A DNA stretch of 8,280 nt from Corynebacterium accolens. Lineage in GTDB: Bacteria > Actinomycetota > Actinomycetes > Mycobacteriales > Mycobacteriaceae. Below are positions 4,870 through 8,280 of the stretch, one piece after another. Location of the stretch: contig NZ_CP100376.1 in assembly GCF_030515985.1 (NCBI RefSeq), positions 828,909-837,188 on the forward strand, given 5' to 3'. The translations under genes were made by a program, and so were the position numbers. Within the stretch, counting starts at the first letter, position 1, and every line of letters starts with the position of its first letter. The notes below the pieces were generated by a model, which was not told where the DNA came from, ran no database searches, and saw only the letters and a program-made list of their open reading frames with translations.

Positions 4870-7800
4870 CTAGCGCAGCTTATCCACCGCTTTTTGAATC
4901 CTCCGCAGGGATACTGCGTGGGCCGTGCCGAGGCGCTGGGCAAAAAGCGAGACCCGCAATTCCTCAATCATCCAGTGGATGTCCTTGACCTCGCGGGTCT
5001 TTTCGCGGCCCGCGGGAAGGTTTCGGAGGCGGTTTGCTAGGTAGGCCTTGGCATTATCGACCTCTGCTTGGCGGTCCGCATCGCGATCCGGATCGAGCGA
5101 CATGTCCTCCAAGCGGATGCGCATTGCCTGGATGTAGCGGGGAAGGTGGCGCAGGTGCGCGGCTCCGTGCACGGTGATGGCATTCGGCGGAAGAAGGAAA
5201 TTAAGTTGGTTTTCCATATCGTTGATGGCGGGACCGTCCCACTGGGAAAGCTCGGCGCGGAGGTTGGAGTACTCAGCCAAGCCAGGCGCGATCGAGACGA
5301 TTGATTGTCGCACGCGGCCGGGGACCTGCGGTTTCACGGTATCCTTGAGCTCGGAAAACGCCTCTGGCGAGCGCACGGGGCCGCCGGCTTCGAGCATGAG
5401 GTCGCGGATTGCCGCTACGCGGGCGTCATTCACCAGCCCGTCTGCGCCGCTATGCGGATAAGAATCCACGGCAACGCGTTGCTGCAAGGGAAGCCCCTTG
5501 ACCATTTGCGCGGTCGAGACGGAAATCTCGCGCATCAAAAGCGTGAGGGTGGTGGTGACCATGGCGGCATCGGCAGCCGCCTTGGTGGGATGAGCCTTAA
5601 GCTCGACGCCTTCCTTGGTAGCCACCAATGCTGGGTAGGCGGTGACCTCGTGGCCATCGACGGTGGTGGTGACGGTCTCGTCAACGGTGCCGAGGGTATC
5701 GTCGGTCCACTCGCTGACCGCGGTGGATTCGGCGGTGCGGCTTACCCGCGAGACGGACGATTTAATGTGGCCGGCCTGGCGCTCGCGCAGGGCGGCAAGG
5801 TCCCTATCGGAATCGATGATGGTGCCACGCTTGTCGATGGCCGCGTAATTCATCCGCAAATGTTCCGGCAGCTTGTCCGGTTGGAAGTCGGAGGCGTTGA
5901 TGCCGTGGCCGCCGAGCTCGCGCAGGACATCGGCAAGCTGCTGGGTAAGCGGTCCTTCGAAGGGGATGAGGCGTTCCATGGCGCGTTCGGCAAATTCTGG
6001 GGCGGGCACGACGGTGCGCCGCAGGGCCTTGGGAAGGGAACGAATAAGCTCGTTGACGAGCTCGAGCCGCAGGCCGGGGACGAGCCAATCGAAGCCTTCG
6101 GTATCGAGGCCGGCAAGCATGGGAACGGGAACCATGACGGTGACGCCATCGAGGGGATCGCCGGGCTCGAATTTATAGGTCAGCTCGTAATCGATGGAGC
6201 CCTTGCGCCAGTGATCGGGGAAGGAGACTTCGGTGACGTCGTGGGAGTCATCGACAAGCGTGGCTGGGTCGAAATTCAGCAGATCGGGTTTCTGGCGGCG
6301 CTTTTTCTTCCACCAGGAATCGAAATGCCGGCCCGTGGTGACCTTGTCTGGAATGCGCTGGTCATAGAAATCAAAGAGGGTATCCTCATCCACGATGAGG
6401 CCACGGCGGCGGGCCTTTTCCTCGTACTCGGCGGCCTCATCAAGGGCCTGCGCGTTTGCCTTGAGGAAGTCATGATGCGCATTCCACTCGCCGGCGATAA
6501 GCGCATTGCGGATGAACATATCGCGCGCAGCGACGGGATCCACGCGGTGATAGGGCACGGTGCGATCCGCGACGATGGGCACGCCGTAGAGCGTGGACTT
6601 CTGGTGTGCGATGGCGGCCGCGCGCTTGCGGGACCACGTGGGATCGGAATAGTTGTGTTTGAGCAGGTCGGCGCCGAGCTTTTCCACCCACGATGGGTCG
6701 ATAGCGGCGACGTCGCGGGCCCAAAGCCGAGAGGTTTCGACGAGCTCAGCCGCCATGAGGAACTCCGGCGGCTTTTTGGATAAGGCGGAACCTGGAAAGA
6801 CGAGGAAGCGGGTATTGCGCGCGCCGTGGAACTCCTTGGAATTACCGTCGCGGGCGCCGATATTGGATAGCAGTCCGGATAGCAGCGCGATGTGAATATC
6901 GTCGGAGCGGCGCTCGGTGGCTTCTTGGTAATCCCACCCCAGCTGCTTGGAGACGTCTTTGAGCTGGCGGACCAAGTCGAACCACTCGCGGATGCGCATG
7001 TAGTGGAGGAACTCCTGCTTCATGCGCTTGCGGAACTTATTGCCCGATTGCTCATTGCGGGTCTGCTTGATGTAATCCCACAACTTCAGCATGGACAAAA
7101 AGTCAGAGGTCTTGTCCTTAAAGCGCGCGTGCGCCTGATCGGCTTGCGCTTGGTAGTCCAGCGGGCGTTCGCGCACGTCTTGGATGGTCATGGCGGCAAC
7201 GATGATGATGACATCGTGGAGGCAGCCGTTGGTATGGGCCTCGATAAGCATGCGCGCCATGCGTGGATCGAGTGGGATGCGGGCCAAGTTGCGGCCGGTT
7301 TCGGTCAGCGTGGGCTTCTCGTGCTTATCCTGGAGCGCCCCGAGCTCGTGGAGGAGGTTGAGGCCATCGCGAATGGCCTTGAACTGGGGTGGCTGGAGGA
7401 AGGGGAATTGCTCGATATCGCCGAGCTTGAGCGAGACCATCTGCAAAATGACGCTGGCCAGGTTGGTACGCAGGATTTCCGGGTCAGTAAATTCCGGACG
7501 GCTTTGAAAGTCCTGCTCGCTATAGAGGCGGATGGCGATGCCATCGGCGACGCGGCCGCACCTACCGGAGCGCTGGTTAGCAGAGGCCTGCGAAATCGGC
7601 TCGATGGGCAGGCGTTGCACCTTGGTCCGCGTGGAATAGCGCGAGATGCGCGCAGTGCCGGTATCCACGACGTAGCGGATCCCGGGTACGGTCAGCGAGG
7701 TTTCGGCGATATTGGTGGCCAAAACGATGCGCCGCCCGCGGTGATTGCTAAATACGCGGTGTTGTTCCTGGTTGGATAGGCGCCCGAAGAGGGGAGCAAC

Positions 7801-8280
7801 CTCGACGTTTTTCCATTTTTTGGCCTCGATGGCTTCCATGGCATCGCGGATATCGCGCTCGCCGGGGAAAAAGCAGAGGATATCGCCGTCGCCTTCTGCC
7901 ATGAGCTCCTCGATGGCCTCGGTTAAGCTATCGAGCGGGTCTTGATCCACCAGCTTTCCACCGGCCTCGAATTCGAGGGGACGGTAGCGGATTTCTACCG
8001 GGTACGTGCGCCCGGAGACCTCAATGATGGGCGCGGGGGTGCCATTGGGTTGGGCGAAGTGCTCGGCAAAACTTTCCGGATCGATGGTTGCGGAGGTGAT
8101 GATCACCTTGAGATCGGGCCGCTTGGGAAGCAACCTCTTGAGATACCCCAAGAGGAAATCGATATTCAGCGAGCGCTCGTGCGCCTCATCGATAATGATG
8201 GTGTCGTATTTATTAAGGAAGCGATCGCGCTGCATTTCCGCTAGCAGGATGCCGTCCGTCATGAGTTTTACGGCGGTGTT
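4870..8280 (-). CDS. hrpA: DEAH-box ATP-dependent RNA helicase HrpA, N-terminus beyond the window
   Basis: HrpA helicases use ATP to remodel RNA; in E. coli HrpA acts on stalled ribosomes and mRNA processing, a role I only carry over as family knowledge. The frame is open to the right edge, giving 1136 residues of about 1300; the Walker A region is missing. Counting from the ATG at 8262: TDGILL (2-7), DEAH box (25-28, bases 8190-8179), SAT (57-59), CFFPGERDI (130-138), the motif V region LATNIAETSLTVPG (181-194) and motif VI QRSGRCGR (230-237). The winged-helix segment PEILRTNLASVILQM (261-275), the helicase-associated domain and the OB-fold follow. The long C-terminal half, with GRHFDSWWKKKRR and FPDHWRKGSIDYELTYKFEPGD, is the domain specific to HrpA (DUF3418 type). 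All visible motifs are intact. The Met at 8262 is internal, as the frame continues upstream (NTAVKL). The gene converges on nrdR. Confidence 0.95.
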   Translation of the reverse strand, partial: NTAVKLMTDGILLAEMQRDRFLNKYDTIIIDEAHERSLNIDFLLGYLKRLLPKRPDLKVIITSATIDPESFAEHFAQPNGTPAPIIEVSGRTYPVEIRYRPLEFEAGGKLVDQDPLDSLTEAIEELMAEGDGDILCFFPGERDIRDAMEAIEAKKWKNVEVAPLFGRLSNQEQHRVFSNHRGRRIVLATNIAETSLTVPGIRYVVDTGTARISRYSTRTKVQRLPIEPISQASANQRSGRCGRVADGIAIRLYSEQDFQSRPEFTDPEILRTNLASVILQMVSLKLGDIEQFPFLQPPQFKAIRDGLNLLHELGALQDKHEKPTLTETGRNLARIPLDPRMARMLIEAHTNGCLHDVIIIVAAMTIQDVRERPLDYQAQADQAHARFKDKTSDFLSMLKLWDYIKQTRNEQSGNKFRKRMKQEFLHYMRIREWFDLVRQLKDVSKQLGWDYQEATERRSDDIHIALLSGLLSNIGARDGNSKEFHGARNTRFLVFPGSALSKKPPEFLMAAELVETSRLWARDVAAIDPSWVEKLGADLLKHNYSDPTWSRKRAAAIAHQKSTLYGVPIVADRTVPYHRVDPVAARDMFIRNALIAGEWNAHHDFLKANAQALDEAAEYEEKARRRGLIVDEDTLFDFYDQRIPDKVTTGRHFDSWWKKKRRQKPDLLNFDPATLVDDSHDVTEVSFPDHWRKGSIDYELTYKFEPGDPLDGVTVMVPVPMLAGLDTEGFDWLVPGLRLELVNELIRSLPKALRRTVVPAPEFAERAMERLIPFEGPLTQQLADVLRELGGHGINASDFQPDKLPEHLRMNYAAIDKRGTIIDSDRDLAALRERQAGHIKSSVSRVSRTAESTAVSEWTDDTLGTVDETVTTTVDGHEVTAYPALVATKEGVELKAHPTKAAADAAMVTTTLTLLMREISVSTAQMVKGLPLQQRVAVDSYPHSGADGLVNDARVAAIRDLMLEAGGPVRSPEAFSELKDTVKPQVPGRVRQSIVSIAPGLAEYSNLRAELSQWDGPAINDMENQLNFLLPPNAITVHGAAHLRHLPRYIQAMRIRLEDMSLDPDRDADRQAEVDNAKAYLANRLRNLPAGREKTREVKDIHWMIEELRVSLFAQRLGTAHAVSLRRIQKAVDKLR

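Noticed and set aside
4737..4967. 76-codon minus-strand frame across the GC-rich repeats
   Set aside because: It overlaps the end of hrpA in another frame, and its tail is only the translation of the repeat block (Gly/Leu/Ala/Pro). There is no evidence that it is a gene.
5305..6783. 492-codon open frame on the plus strand opposite hrpA
   Set aside because: It is codon-aligned with hrpA on the opposite strand, so its stops would need TTA, CTA or TCA codons in hrpA, which are rare at this GC content. It shows no family motif, while hrpA carries complete helicase motifs.
6892..7779. 295-codon open frame on the plus strand opposite hrpA
   Set aside because: Also an antisense frame of a strongly conserved gene. 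The translation is a valine/leucine-rich mirror of hrpA codons with no recognisable domain.

Overview
The window comes from a high-GC actinobacterium, almost certainly a Corynebacterium. The gene order ptsI - sugR - lexA - divS-like - nrdR - hrpA matches the arrangement I remember from C. glutamicum, and the SugR, LexA and NrdR proteins read as close corynebacterial versions. I cannot name the species. No mobile element, CRISPR array, tRNA or rRNA is visible, and this is essentially a core-genome region.

Layout. Positions 2-1195 (+) hold the C-terminal two thirds of ptsI (PTS enzyme I), whose start lies before the window. It converges on sugR (2057-1275, -), a DeoR-family repressor known in C. 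glutamicum to control PTS and glycolytic genes. A 14-bp perfect inverted repeat between the two probably ends both transcripts. A 483-bp gene-free stretch with several inverted repeats follows. Next is lexA (3251-2541, -), divergent from a small membrane-protein gene resembling divS (3506-3910, +). The region between them carries a strong promoter and several half-matches to the actinobacterial SOS box (TCGAAC-N4-GTTCGA). Then comes nrdR (4130-4588, +), the zinc-finger/ATP-cone repressor of ribonucleotide reductase genes. After a GC-rich convergent gap containing imperfect repeats comes hrpA (8280-4870, -), a large DEAH-box helicase whose N-terminus lies past the end of the window.

Function. 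The left third is about sugar uptake and its transcriptional control. The middle is a DNA-damage block: LexA senses damage, the divS-like protein probably delays division, and NrdR adjusts dNTP supply. HrpA, an RNA-helicase-family protein, follows on the other strand. The coding content is ordinary. The points worth a second look are in the intergenic regions: the lexA/divS control region, the repeat-bearing spacer before nrdR, the structured sugR-lexA spacer and the GC-rich repeats between nrdR and hrpA.
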